Shown piece by piece: positions 37,080 to 48,375 of a stretch of DNA of 64,000 nt. Under the pieces are notes generated by a model. It searched no databases, had not been told where the DNA came from, and saw only the letters and a list, made by a program, of their open reading frames with translations. The first letter of the stretch is position 1, and each line of letters begins with the position of its first letter. The DNA lies in NCBI RefSeq assembly GCF_008831285.2, contig NC_045139.1, forward strand, positions 31,965,706 through 32,029,705. Direction: 5' to 3'. This DNA comes from Nymphaea colorata. Its lineage: Eukaryota; Streptophyta; Magnoliopsida; Nymphaeales; Nymphaeaceae. The position numbers and the translations under genes are program-made.

Positions 37080-40000
37080 CTCTCGCTCACACCATTATTT
37101 TCTTCTTTTCCTTTTTCGTCTTCTCTCCCTTTTCCTGCTTAATTGATGGCGTTTGGTAGACTTCCATTGACTTTACAATCAAGAATATGTTATACACATT
37201 CATTGTTTCCATTGTTTGTTTTATCGTAAACTTGTGAACAAGTTTCCAATCATTCAACGGGTTTGGCTTAGCTGTTTGGTGAAATATCAATTTCTGATTT
37301 ACTGTTAGTGTCAACTTTCCTAGTAATCTGATGCCCTCTAGGCAAGAAGAAGAAGAAGAAAAGGAAAATCTTGGTTTCTCATTTCCAATTGTGTTTTACA
37401 AGGAAAACCTTTTCCTACTGCATTGCTAAACTAGGAAGTGTCATGCAATGCCGTTCTTGACCTTTCAGGTGTTCTAGATGTTAACCAATTTATGCATAGA
37501 AAAGCGGTTCAAACTCTCTCTCATTTTACTTATTTTTCTGGCCTTGAACTGCATCTCATCTCTGAAGTTTTTATAGACTATGGTTCCGGACTTTTTACGG
37601 TTCAAAGATAAAGCGTTTTGAGATGTGACAGTGATCACTTCAAAACTCGAACTTGAATTTTTAGAGGAGTTGAACCACTTCGCCACACAGTACGCTACCA
37701 CGTAAAAGATAAGTAGATACAAAGTCTTTGTTTCGTTTTTTCTCTTCAAATACTAACTTTAGAAGAGACGCTTTGATATTTAGTGAATCTACGTATTCTA
37801 CTCCATTGAGGTCGTCTATCCTTAAATGGGTTGTTTTCAGATAGGCTTGATATCTAGGTAACTGGGTTTAAATGTAAGGTAAAAAATAATAATAAAAGAA
37901 TTTGAATTTCAAATCACAACAGCCCAAATTCCATTCCATTTCACACAACGCCCCATCTGCTCTGGATTTGAAAACTGCGCCTCAAATCCAGAACAGCTGT
38001 AAGCCCGTGGTTTTGCTTTCATTGACGGCCGCCGCTTTTGCAATACAAACTTTTTGTGTTATGGTTCGGATTTGATTTGTGTAATGAGATTTCATAGATA
38101 TAACTTTTTTTTTTTGTTGGTATTTAATTTCGAATTTAAGTTTATATATATATAAATAATGAAACAAAGAGACATGATTAATTAAGAGTGTATCTAATTC
38201 AAATATGATCAATTCACATCCCTACTCAGATTTTTCTTATAAAATTGAGTGCTCCAAAGGGTGAGAAAACTAAGTTGTAGAGGAGGTAGTGTGGGCAAGT
38301 GCCCACCCCAGCCTCTATAAACTACTGTAAAAGTTTTATTATGATGACGCTGGGCTCAAGCTTAGCCACATGAGGCGCTCAAATCAAACCAAGCCAGTGC
38401 TCGATGGATCCACGAGCTAAACTAAGGCTTTTTGGATCCGCCACTAACAATGTGGGCAGATGAAAGGCCATGTGCAGCAGCATGTGCATGTGCCTTTCAA
38501 CATGGCTTTCGAGGTGGACCACGCAAAAATTAATATTGTCAATATTCCTTTTCAAATTTTCGTGTATTTTCAAAACAATAGTTTATTATTACAGCTTTAT
38601 TGAAAGGTCCTGACTCGATATTCATAGTGTTGGTCAATTATATCAAGCATTCTGCTGTCGGCCCTATCAATATAAGCCCTTTAGGATACGTCGGTGCACA
38701 TGGAATCTTTCATCGCATTCTATATTAATGTGATAATAAAATCAGCTGACTTTTATCTTTTTTAAATTATTTTTTCAAAAGGTCAATATGGCGCCATGAG
38801 ATTTGATGTGTAACGCAGTACTTGATTTTTCTATTATTTGTAAATCAAAAGAATAACATATTTGAGCATGATAGTAACTACGGAATTCAAACCTCAAACT
38901 CCTTCAGTGTGAGCTGCCCTATTGCATTATACCCTTTATATTTAAGGGATAGGTTGGAAGCCATATGGTATTTTTTTTTATGTTGTTTGGAATTTTTATC
39001 TTCTTCTTTCAAAAATGCTTGATGATAATGTAGCATATATAATTCTTTAAAGTTTCCAAGACTGCATAAATCGGCTGATATGTCATGATAGGACTTGATC
39101 TGCAATTCAATACCTGTTTTCTTTTAGTATTTACCTAAGAAAAAAAACTGTCTTTGATGCAAAACCCTAAAAGCCATACTCATCCTTCTTTAAGCTTCTA
39201 GTTTACTTTGGAGCTTTCTTCAACCTAAGATACATCATTTAACTCAACTGTTGTTGTGTTTGTCACCGTTCCTAGCCTATAGGAACAACACATCAATGAT
39301 AGTGACCACGGGATTCGAACCTCAAACACTTTAAATATCAGCCACTTTGTCCCCACATTTCACTGCAACCCTTGACACTTAGGTATCTAAGAGATTACTT
39401 CATGCCATGTGCTACTTTTATGTTTTTGAGATTTTTTATTTTCTTTTTCCTTTGCAAAAAGGCTTCATGCAATGTAGCATAAATAGTTCTTGCAATGCTG
39501 CCCCGACTACTACTGTTTCTATTTATTTAAATAGATTCATACAATTTTTTTTATTTTGAAAAACTTTAAAAAAATGTTATTTTAAGTTGGCATTTGTTTA
39601 TCTTAAACATCTCAAAGGGATCCCAAAAAGTGGGGCATATTCATGAACACAGTTTTATAAATTTATTAATTTGACCCATTTTTTTGGGTAGATTCATAAA
39701 ACACTCAATGTATGTTATAACTGCCAAACAACCCCTAAAAGGTCAAAATAGACCGCTACGCCCCAAGTTCAATCAGGTCGATACAGTCGCTTCTTTAAAT
39801 CCTTCTGCAAAAATGGAGCGGACCGCTTTTATGCCAACATCGACGTCTCTATAGACAAGTCAACCACCAGATTTGGATCTTACCAAATACGCAGAAGGTC
39901 CAAATATCGATTAAGCCCTACTCCTTTGCCTGGTTAATATGTCAAATATTGGATTTCATAAGTATGTTGTTCTGGACCTCTGGTCCGAATAAAAATTTTC

Positions 40001-40780
40001 AAGAAGAGGCATAGCATAGCTGGTGGGTTTGAGACTCATGCAAACGACACATTCTTAGTTTAATTCATAGAAGTTAGTATTTTATACCACAAATGGTGGC
40101 ATATGCAACAATCAAATTAAAAGGTGTATCATACAACTACCCGAATTTTTCAAACAGTACTGAACCTACCTTCAAGGAGGTAGGAAAGGGGTGACTTTGC
40201 TTCTCATATACCACCAGGTCCAAGCATAAATAGTAGCATAAATAGTTCCATAGTTTTCCAAATAACAACCAATTTAACTCGACTGTCAATCAACAGCCAA
40301 GCAGAAATCCTTTGTAATATGAAGGCGACAGTTCCTGTCACCATTTTCATGCAAAAGAAAGACACTGCTACGCCAATAGAAGGAAATTACAGACCAAAAG
40401 GCCAGTTGTATACTCTTGGCAGACCCAATTACTTGGCATTTCAATGTTGATAAAACATACTTAACCATTATCTGAAGCTAACCTTCCATCAAGTAAATTT
40501 AGCTTATTAAGCTAAAATTACCAAATATCTTAAAAGAACTTAATGTCCAACAGCTTGTATAATCTTTCTAAGCTATATTAAATAATATTATCATAACTAC
40601 AGTTAGATATAAGGAAAGCACCTATAAGAGTCAAAGGGGCAATCTGCAAGTTTCACCCCAATTAACTTTCGAGAAACAATCTCAACCAACAAAAGGACTA
40701 TTTAACTTAAGGATCTGACTTCACGAATTTCCTTTCAATGCTCTTATTTCTAAACTTTCGGGCATTGCGGAGGGCTGCAT
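37080..40780. other. Gene-free intergenic DNA
   Basis: AT-rich. It includes the CCACCCCAGCCTCTATAAA / GGATCCGCCACTAAC dispersed repeat remnant (38305-38450) and a MITE-like end (CTGCCAAACAACCCCTAAAA at about 39720). No coding gene or known domain was seen. Confidence 0.45.
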
Positions 40781-40847
40781 GACCAGAAACACGGATCAGA
40801 AAGCAAACGACTATGAATCCATTCGAGAGATCGGAGATCGGTGAAAG

Positions 40848-40905
40848 TGTTTCAGTCAAAGGTTGGATCAGAAACACGGATCACTAAGAACCTCACCATC
40901 TCCCT
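40848..40905 (-). pseudogene. Degenerate box C/D snoRNA (copy of the one at 47815-47871)
   Basis: Box D is CTGA (40852-40855), but box C reads ATGGTGA (40893-40899) instead of ATGATGA. The guide next to D' keeps only AAACACGGA of the 13-nt match to 25S rRNA. The flanks match the cluster copy closely, so this is a decayed duplicate. Confidence 0.6.
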
Positions 40906-41046
40906 CCAATGTTCCATTCGTGCAGCTGAAGAGAAAACAAATCGAGAAACTCAAAATGTGAAAATATCATAAGTTCATACTTCATACATATAAAAGAAAA
41001 AGAGAAGAATGCCTACATTCTAAAGAAGGATAATAGACAGAAGCAA

Positions 41047-41115
41047 TGTCATCAGAGACTTAAACACGATCAGAATCATCCTTGATCGTATTGCACAGCA
41101 TTTCCTCATCACCTG
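41047..41115 (-). ncRNA. Box C/D snoRNA-like copy with decayed guide (copy of 48010-48078)
   Basis: Box C GTGATGA (41105-41111) and box D CTGA (41051-41054) are both intact. The internal guide has lost the TTGTTGCAGT segment found in the cluster copy. It may be a functional paralogue with another target or a pseudogene; the decayed neighbour favours the second. Confidence 0.5.
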
Positions 41116-41849
41116 AACATCTTTCTCTTATACACTTCTCGCTGTGTATATGTGTGTGCGTGAGGGAGAGAGTTGCGTACTTACAAGAAGTTTTGATCAT
41201 AGAAAGGGATTTGATGGACATTTCTACTCTCTTACTGAAAAAAGCAATTGAGTCCACCACCTGGTCAGGATCCAGAAAGCAGTTGAAATGTAAACTCCAA
41301 TCGGCAATGCAGTTGATTGGTGTTCCGAACACCATGTGCCGGCCATCCATGGCGGCCTATTAACTGAATTAATCCTTTCATTTCTTCCCATATGTGAATT
41401 TCTAGACATCACTGTCAGCCAAAGCTTCTCTGAGTTGTGCAGCTTCCTGCCACCCTTCACAACCACATTAGACGTTTGGCAATACAACAGAAGCTCCAGA
41501 TATCTCTGGCTCTACTCCAAGAAGACTGTTCTGTAGAATCACCTAATCCTAACCACCCACGCAGCCGGCAAGACCCCACAAGGCCCTGCAATATTGAGAA
41601 ACATGGAAAAGGGGTCTCAAGCTTTGGGGCGTTTTTGATGGAAAAGAGAAGATCATATGCAAAATTGATTATTAGGTGATAGTACTTGCAAAAATTGTCA
41701 TTATAAGCTTGACATAAACTTCAGCTAACCTGAAAAATAAAAATGGTTAGCTAAAATATAACAATGTGGTTTCGCGACAGAGGGCAATATTGAAAAAAAA
41801 CTGAGAGATCCTCATATTTGTGAAAGAGAGAGAGAGAGAGATTAGGGAG

Positions 41850-42244
41850 CTATGTCACAAGGACACGGCAAAATGGGCCACGTACCAGTGTCGACACTTG
41901 GACACGGCAGGATACGTTTTGGATCAGGTTTGGGTCAGACTCGATCCGAACCATTGTACTAACCCGACATTCTTTGTTTTGTTTGAGACTTTCTTTCTAA
42001 TGACTTATGAGATTGGTGATGAACAATGTTTTGTTTGAGAATTTGAGACTTTCTTTCATATGACTTATGAGATTGTAAGAGTGAATTATTAATTTAATGT
42101 TTTTATTTTATTTTATTATCTTTTTTAATTTTTTAGAATATAAAATTCACCGTGTCCGCGTATCTTAAAATTTTGAAAATTGCCGTGTCCGCGTATCCGT
42201 ACCCATACTCGTACCCTTATCGTACCCGTACCCGTGTGACATAG
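41850..42244. mobile_element. 395-bp TIR element, CTATGTCACA family, copy 2
   Basis: The left end is CTATGTCACAAGGACACGG. The right end, on the other strand, is CTATGTCACACGGGTACGG. Inside are GGATCAGGTTTGGGTCAG and the same repeated GTACCCGTACCC-type motif as in copy 1 (11301-12115). An internal 72-bp direct duplication (GAGACTTTCTTTC...TATGAGATTG) is at about 41985-42075. The element ends about 30 bp from the last exon of the Pescadillo relic. Confidence 0.7.
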
Positions 42245-42274
42245 TTATGGAGGCATCTCATTCCTTCTTCTTTG

Positions 42275-43857
42275 CTACCTTTGCTTTTCTTTTCCGCTCT
42301 TCATAAAGACTAAAAGCTTAGCCTGCTTCCTCTCCTTACCAATCTACAATATAAGTAAACAAATTTAATGAGCACAAGCAGGTTTCACTTCTTCCAAGTC
42401 AAGTTAACAGGTGCACAAACCACAAAAAAGAGAGGCTAGCATAACTAAGAACAAACCAGAACAGTTCATACTAAAATTTCTTAGAACTTGTAACAAGAGT
42501 ACCTTCATGGCCTCAAGAAGCTTCCGCTTCTTACGAGGCATCATAACCTCTTCCAAGTTGTTTGCAGTCTCAAACACTGGTTGAGAAGTTGACGGATCTG
42601 GTTGTTTAGCTTCAGAAGTTGAGGGATCCTGTTGGTTAGCTTCAGTAGCATCGTTCTGTGAAGTTTCTGCTTTCTTTTTTGCTAAATAGACAGAGTAGGT
42701 GATGCTTGAAGTTCCATTTTCAATTCATCCAGGTACTGCTTCTCAAGCTTTCCCAACGAAAAAGATGAGTAAATTTTCAGTAATATGATGGAAGTGTTAC
42801 ACTAACCCATCCAATACAATCCCAGACAACTACAAAGAAAAAAAAAGGAAATCCACAAACAGAGGCTTGATTCTATGATTCTACCTCCTCTTTCTTTTTG
42901 GCAGCGTCATTAGCTTCGTTCCTATCTGCAACACCTTCCATCAATAGACTTTGCGGATCATAGTCATCAGTGTCTGGCATTGGTAGGACTTGCTTTTTAG
43001 CAGCAGCTTGCAACTGTTTGAGGACTTGGGCATACTCAGGTACGTAACCTTCAGCTTCATTATCAACAAAAGGTGATAAATGGGAAGGAGGTACCCTGTA
43101 TCACAGTCAAAATCAGAAAGAGAACTACAAACATCTAAAAAAAAAGTTGAACTAGAAAGTGTTATGCCACAATATCTTGACGTGAGAGAGACAGAATAGG
43201 TGCCCAAGCTATTCCAGAGATGGGTAAAGGTCCAATTTCAGCATGGGCAAAAAAATAGAGACAACAATAGGATAAGAAGCCTGCTATACCAAGTTTAAAC
43301 AAGAAACAAGCAAATGAACATTGAAAACAAACAGATTCTGAGTTCATGAGTTTTATGCTGAGTTAGTCTCCAGCCAGTAGTTTTGAAAGTTTGAAGACCA
43401 TGAAAATAAGCATTCCGATAAAATCAAACTGATGCAAAGTTGCTGAATCAGTTTCATTATTAGGGAAAACTAAAAGCACATACAAGTTTGCCATTTATTT
43501 TAGTTTGAGAGGACCTAATTTCCCCTTTCCGCATTTTTATGTGTTAAAACATGACAGTACAAGTCATTTTCATTGTTCCTACTTACAGGGAAATTCTTCA
43601 GTTGTTAAAATTTGATATTGCAATGTTGAAGGATAACTTTCCTTTTAAGGGCTCTTGGAGAAACATGCCAATTATGTCTTTGACAACTAAGATCAAGCCA
43701 TGGTCATGTTACAAGCTCACGAATAGGGATCACTGCATCAAATAAGTACCTGATGGTTGATGCTCTCATCAGCTTCATTAAAAGGAGAAGCTTCACCTTC
43801 CCATGAAACCACACCACCGAAAGCTGGAATTATAAAAACCAAGGAATCTTTAGGTAC
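42275..43857 (-). pseudogene. Pescadillo (PES) gene relic, 3' half
   Basis: Four exon-like blocks on the minus strand with intact splice signals: 43857-43750 (VPKDSLVFIIPAFGGVVSWE..., start of the BRCT domain), 43095-42885 (VPPSHLSPFVDNEAEGYVPE, YAQVLKQLQAAAKK), 42747-42503 (LEKQYLDELKMELQAS, then NNLEEVMMPRKKRKLLEAMK) and 42343-42275 (IGKERKQAK...). Pescadillo is the nucleolar PeBoW subunit needed for 60S ribosome assembly. Three defects mark a relic. The BRCT exon normally between the first two blocks (the VDRP...YLVGR part) is absent. Block three is frameshifted, with a stop at 42682-42684 between MELQAS and the AKKKAETS continuation. The final block stops early and is out of frame with its likely tail. 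The N-terminal half of the gene is not present to the right. Preserved introns mean it came by DNA duplication, not from mRNA. Confidence 0.85.
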
Positions 43858-43899
43858 CTAAACATTTGAAACACATATAAGTTATCAGGATGGAATTAT

Positions 43900-45120
43900 A
43901 ATTTGGCAACAAAGGATTTCATCAACAAAAAAAAAAACTAAATTAGTATGGAGTGCAACCTTGCAAAAATAAAAAAGACGGTTGCTCATTAGATTGAGCA
44001 GCGGAACAACTTTCTCCCAAGTACAGTTTGTGGCTGAGAGATTCTATTATTAGTGTAACTCACACTCGGTCCTCTCTCGACACCCCAAGATCATTGACAA
44101 GAAAAGGAAAAAACATGCTGCTTCTGCCGACAGATTTGCATGTTAAAATTTCAGTTCTCTCTTTAACCCATCACACAACTCCATCTACTTTCTCTCAAAG
44201 AATTCTGTCTATTCCCCAATAAGAAACGGCAAGACGCGACCGTCTATTGACCACCACTCGATTCCACGCAATCCAGACCAAATGCAACGAAACTGGCAAG
44301 AGCCACAGAAGAAAAGTGTTGCGCCCGTGTCTTTCATGAGGGACTTAATAGAAAAATTGAAAACAATAGGGTTATATAATCTTGAATTGCCTAGTTATTG
44401 GTAGATGAATTATGATGTTTAGCTGATTTCTAGGCTAGCTGTTTTAACATATTTACATATCCTTGAGTTGCTTAGTTTATTGATGAGTCAATAATTATGT
44501 TAAATGTTATAACATACTTTTGGGAAGATGTTTTATACTACACTCTAGAATTATTGTGCTTCATGTCAGAATGGAAGTGATATTAGAATGAATGGACGGA
44601 CGTATTCCACGAGTGAGCGACTCTGTCAAGTGTAGAACCTCAATGATGAGAGTGAGTCTTCTTGATGCGACAGAGCAAACTTTAAGAAAGGGAAGGACAA
44701 AAGAAAAACAAGTATGTAGGGGCAAAGGTAGGTGGGTGTGCATTGCAGAGCATATGTTCCACAGAGTTTATTCTTTGAAACCTTAATTTAGTGTTGAAAT
44801 TTGGGTGAACTTGGATCAGTTATATAAGTAGCTCAACCAGATCTAGAGCATTGCTCTATATTTAGTGTTCCGTAGAAAAAAAATTTGGCTCCGCCTTTGT
44901 ATATGTTCTCTCATAAAGAAAGCGAACTATACGTACTTTTGATTATGAATAGAAAAGTAACCGCTATGTTTTGAATTTCTAGCCCATGTTACAGTTCCAC
45001 ATTAAAATTTCATTCTAGTGAGTCCACCATCGTTACATTTGAATTATGTGAGTACAGGTTTATTATCACTTTCTAAAGCAGAAGTGACAAATAAAACCAC
45101 GATTCATTCAGTTCCCACAA
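43900..45120. other. Gene-free DNA between the two relics
   Basis: AT-rich with short ORFs only. The expected upstream Pescadillo exons were looked for on the minus strand and not found. TTTGGCTCCGCC (about 44884) is another dispersed repeat end. Confidence 0.45.
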
Positions 45121-45209
45121 AATTTGAGCTACATATCATCCACAGTTCACAAGTAGATGAAGCAGAAGCAAGAGAGAAAGAATAAACCAGAAAGAAAACA
45201 GAGCTGGAG

Positions 45210-45690
45210 AGCTCCCTATGATCGATCGGGCTCCAGTTGCTTCCGGCGTCTTCAGCTTGTTCTTGGCCACGACGGTGATGGCGAGCCTCGTCTTGGTCTT
45301 GCTGATGGGCCTGCTCTTCTCGAACTGGAGGATGACATTGATCTGGTTATGTGTGTTGTGTGCCTGATACTTCTTCTTGCTCTTCGTCCTGTGCTTATAC
45401 TTGGGGTGGGCGTAGATTCTGATGACCTCCATGGCCACGGTCCTGTCGTTGGTGGCGTAGATTCTTCATTGTTTTGATGGGGAGGAAGGGTGGTGGTGAT
45501 GGTAGCACAGCCGGAGATGAAGAGGCGGAGGGGAAGAGGGTGTAATCCATGGAGGAAGGAGGATTTGAGGGGCTTCAGAGATGGAAGTCGGAGGGAGGAC
45601 TGAGAGGGGAGGGGAGGGGAGGAGAGGAGGGGAGAGGAGAAATTTTCCTCGGCGAAGGGAGAGAGCAAACTGCAATTCATGTGTCAAGTG
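45210..45690 (-). pseudogene. Plastid ribosomal protein S17 (RPS17) relic
   Basis: The minus strand encodes ATNDRTVAMEVIRIYAHPKYK, then KSKKKYQAHNTHNQINV and LQFEKSRPISKTKTRLAI. This is the conserved core of nuclear-encoded chloroplast 30S protein S17, which binds 16S rRNA early in small-subunit assembly. In front, in another frame, is a Ser/Pro/Leu-rich stretch that looks like a transit peptide (SLKPLKSSFLHG), then KTMKNL. Compared with the usual order, a few codons between KTMKNL and ATNDRT are missing and the frame shifts. The usual Gly-Asp/Tyr before the QLEKSRP motif is also gone. The frame is therefore broken at the mature N-terminus. It could be a sequencing error, but the second deletion in the core supports a decaying copy. 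Confidence 0.8.
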
Positions 45691-45699
45691 CTTTACCAT

Positions 45700-47300
45700 A
45701 TTCCAATTGGAAATGGCGACCTTGTATTGGCATCACTATACAACATTTATGTGCACCTATCTCATTCTTCAGTTTGAAAGTATAGCAACCAAATTGACTA
45801 AGGCAGGAGGAATTTTTATTCATATGTAAATTGTTGAAAGTATCTCTTTGCAATAGGAGAAATTTCAAGCACTCTTTACCCAATGTGCTGCTCCTTTAGA
45901 CGAGCTACGGCTTCTTTTCAAGGTGGTGGAAAGACCACTCAACCTAAAAAAAGGGATGGGATAGAAAGAAAAGAAGGGAAAGGAAGCCTGGTAAAGTGGA
46001 TGAGGGGGAGATTTGTTTTCCAATTCATGTACAAATTTTATATATAGGCAGTTCACACATTAGTTCTTATTTATCGTGATTGACAAATGCATGCTTGCTG
46101 CAGTTTGCATTTTTAAAACATCTAGCTTTTTGGGTCAGTTTCCAACACGATTGCCAGATTGCCTAGTTATCCCGCTTAACAAAGTGGGTTGACATCATTT
46201 TCTTGTGCCATTCTGACTCAAAAATTTTGTTTTTAGGGTTCAACGTCTGGCTTTTTGAGCCAATACACATCCATGGTATAAGCCCTTTTATTAACATCTG
46301 TTCATAATTCATATGGACACTTTTGAGTTTTGTCACATAAATTGGCAGATATCGTAATATAATAGAAATATAGACGTACCTTTTACTTTAGTCAAGTTTC
46401 AGGAGGCCAATTTGGGATGTTACCAGTTGATGTGTAACTCAAATAGATGTAAGATTGTAATAATTTTGATGGGATTAGAGACTTTGATAACAAGAGATTA
46501 GTCTTCAAGCCATTAGTTGTTTTGATATGTTTTTTCCATTCTCTTTCCAGAAAATCCTTGTCGGCTTAACATTATCCGACATATAGAATTCAAGGTTTCC
46601 AAGACTACCCTTTCTGTGTAACCTAAGCTCTGTCTTTTGAATAAAATTTATGCACTTAGGCATTAAGTGGTTATTGTACCAACATCACCATTACTCACTG
46701 AAATGAAACAAATCCACAGTTCTCCGATTTTGCGAACTTCAGAAAACGGTTATTTTAAGTTAGAGTTTATCTACAATTATCTGAAGGATCAAAACAGATC
46801 AATATGACTCGAACCATTATCACCAATATAGCTGGAAAATCCAGATAATAACCTTACTTAACCTTTACTTAAAAACACATTACTTAACCTTTAAATATTA
46901 CTTAACCTTTAAATATTGATAAAGCATCATTCACCACTATTAAAAATAACCATCTCTCAATTAAAGCGTAGTTTATTGAGACAAAATGATCCAAATACCT
47001 TTAATCCAAACTAATAAAGTCTAATAACTTGTATAATTTTTTTTAGATATGTTGAATAATGTCACGATTCCTGGATATCTCAGTCCTGGTTTAGACGGAG
47101 AAATCCTCCACAGGTAACAGTAACGGGTATGTTGAAACATTCAAAGACAATAACAGTAACCAAAAAATTGACTGGAATGACATACGAAAACTAAGAATCT
47201 TCGACAAAATAAAATGGAACATATGACAGAAAAGCAGACCCGATGGAAAGGAACAAAAAAAAAATGAAGACATTCAATTGACGGAATGGAGAAGGTGGCA
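45700..47300. other. Gene-free DNA before the snoRNA cluster
   Basis: AT-rich. The GA-rich run at 45590-45650 is the purine complement of the S17 relic leader. 46760-47060 shows weak similarity to 40480-40600, so the duplicated segment may start here. No gene recognised. Confidence 0.4.
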
Positions 47301-47314
47301 CAAGATGCATCGAA

Positions 47315-47404
47315 CTGCTCAGGGAATGATATTTTTTTTTCTCATAGACAACAATGTCTCCAAAGTCTGACATGTGGAATGGAAATATCAATTCATCATA
47401 GCAG
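47315..47404 (-). ncRNA. Candidate box C/D snoRNA 1
   Basis: Box C ATGATGA (47393-47399), box D CTGA (47319-47322) and a 5-bp terminal stem (AGCAG at 47400-47404 with CTGCT at 47315-47319). Inside, 13 nt of the opposite strand (AGTCTGACATGTG, 47364-47376) equal a segment of plant 25S rRNA as I remember it. No standard D' box directly follows this stretch, so the target assignment is weaker than the snoRNA call. Confidence 0.6.
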
Positions 47405-47540
47405 AACCTTCTCACATACTACACCTTTGCTGGCCAAAAAGCGTAACTTGCCAAAAAGAAAATGAATGAAACTGAACGCAAAAAATTTCAATCAAGAAGC
47501 TCTCATATTCTCTCTCAATTTGTCAGCAGAGCAATTGACA

Positions 47541-47604
47541 AATCTCAGAATAGCGTATATTGCCAATGTTGGCGTACGATCATGGAGCCAGTAATCATAG
47601 GAGA
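47541..47604 (-). ncRNA. Candidate box C/D snoRNA 2, 18S guide
   Basis: Box D CTGA (47545-47548) is directly preceded in the RNA by a guide complementary over 13 nt to AATAGCGTATATT (47549-47561), a highly conserved 18S rRNA segment. Box C is ATGATTA (47592-47598), one change from consensus. By the D+5 rule the methylated base would be the G of AATAG. Confidence 0.7.
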
Positions 47605-47812
47605 AACGGCAGAACAACCAACTTTGACTAACCACAGAAATAGACAATCAAATAAGTTGAAACCAAATGAAAAAGCATGGTAATAACGGCTAAAAAGCAG
47701 AAAAACAATTCACGAAAATGCAAAGAAATGAAGAAAGGAATTAATCATACATAATCAAAACCAAAAAGAAGCAAACGATTAGGAATACATTAGAGGGATC
47801 AGAGATTGGTTA

Positions 47813-47872
47813 AAGAGTTTCAGTCAAGGTTGGATCAGAAACACGGACCAATGAGAAGCTCATCATCTCCCT
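47813..47872 (-). ncRNA. Candidate box C/D snoRNA 3, 25S guide
   Basis: Box C ATGATGA (47860-47866), box D CTGA (47820-47823) and box D' CTGA (47835-47838). The guide directly next to D' is complementary over 13 nt to AAACACGGACCAA (47839-47851), a universal 25S/28S rRNA segment. The predicted methylated base is the fifth, the A of AAACA. It is short (about 60 nt) but box and guide geometry are exact. A decayed copy is at 40848-40905. Confidence 0.75.
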
Positions 47873-48009
47873 CCAATGCACCATTCGTGTAGTTGACGAG
47901 AAAACAAAACGATAAACTCAAAATGTAAAAATATCACAAGTTTATAAATATAGAAGAACAAAGAGAACAACACCTACAATTTAAAGAAAGAAGACAAGAC
48001 GGAATAAAG

Positions 48010-48078
48010 GTCATCAGAGACTTAAATACGATAAGAATCATCCTTGATCATATTGTTGCAGTATTTCCTCATCACTTG
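48010..48078 (-). ncRNA. Candidate box C/D snoRNA 4
   Basis: Box C GTGATGA (48069-48075) and box D CTGA (48014-48017), with a C'-like ATGATT (about 48038-48043). The internal guide is complementary to TTGTTGCAGT (48053-48062), which lies just downstream of the 18S segment matched by snoRNA 2. D' would be ATGA, not canonical. The target of the guide next to box D (AGACTTAAATACGA) is not recognised. A paralogue lies at 41047-41115. Confidence 0.6.
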
Positions 48079-48293
48079 AACACCTTTCTCTTCTGGTAAA
48101 GGACTAAAAATGGTATAAAATGCCTTGAGGATCCAGGAAGCGGATAAACTATAAAACTCAAATTGGCAATGCAATGTATCGGTGCCCATCCCGCTTTCAA
48201 CCGTGCGAAGGCTTTGTGCACCAGAAACCTTCCAATCCCCATAATCTCGATAAAAGACTAAATGGACCATGGTGATATGCAACTACATGTTAA

Positions 48294-48375
48294 TGCATCA
48301 GAGAGATTCCCAAAGACAAGTCTTCAACCTCCATGAGGAGTGCAGATGTCCCTGTCTGTTTCGTCGTCACTTGCA
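48294..48375 (-). ncRNA. Candidate box C/D snoRNA 5, double 25S guide
   Basis: Box D CTGA (48298-48301), D' CTGC (48342-48345), and box C GTGACGA (48364-48370), one change from consensus. TGCA on both sides can form a short terminal stem. The D guide is complementary to GAGATTCCCA (48303-48312) and the D' guide to TGTCCCTGTCT (48347-48357). These are neighbouring parts of one conserved 25S rRNA stretch, as in a natural double-guide snoRNA. Confidence 0.65.

Noticed and set aside
41060-41350. 96-codon minus-strand frame
   Set aside because: It overlaps the snoRNA-like copy and its flank. The related segment at 48022-48282 is in another frame, as expected for non-coding sequence.
48022-48282. 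86-codon minus-strand frame ending MRKYCNNMIKDDSYRI
   Set aside because: First taken for a terminal exon. The conserved part is exactly a box C to box D snoRNA unit and the reading frame is not kept in its paralogue.
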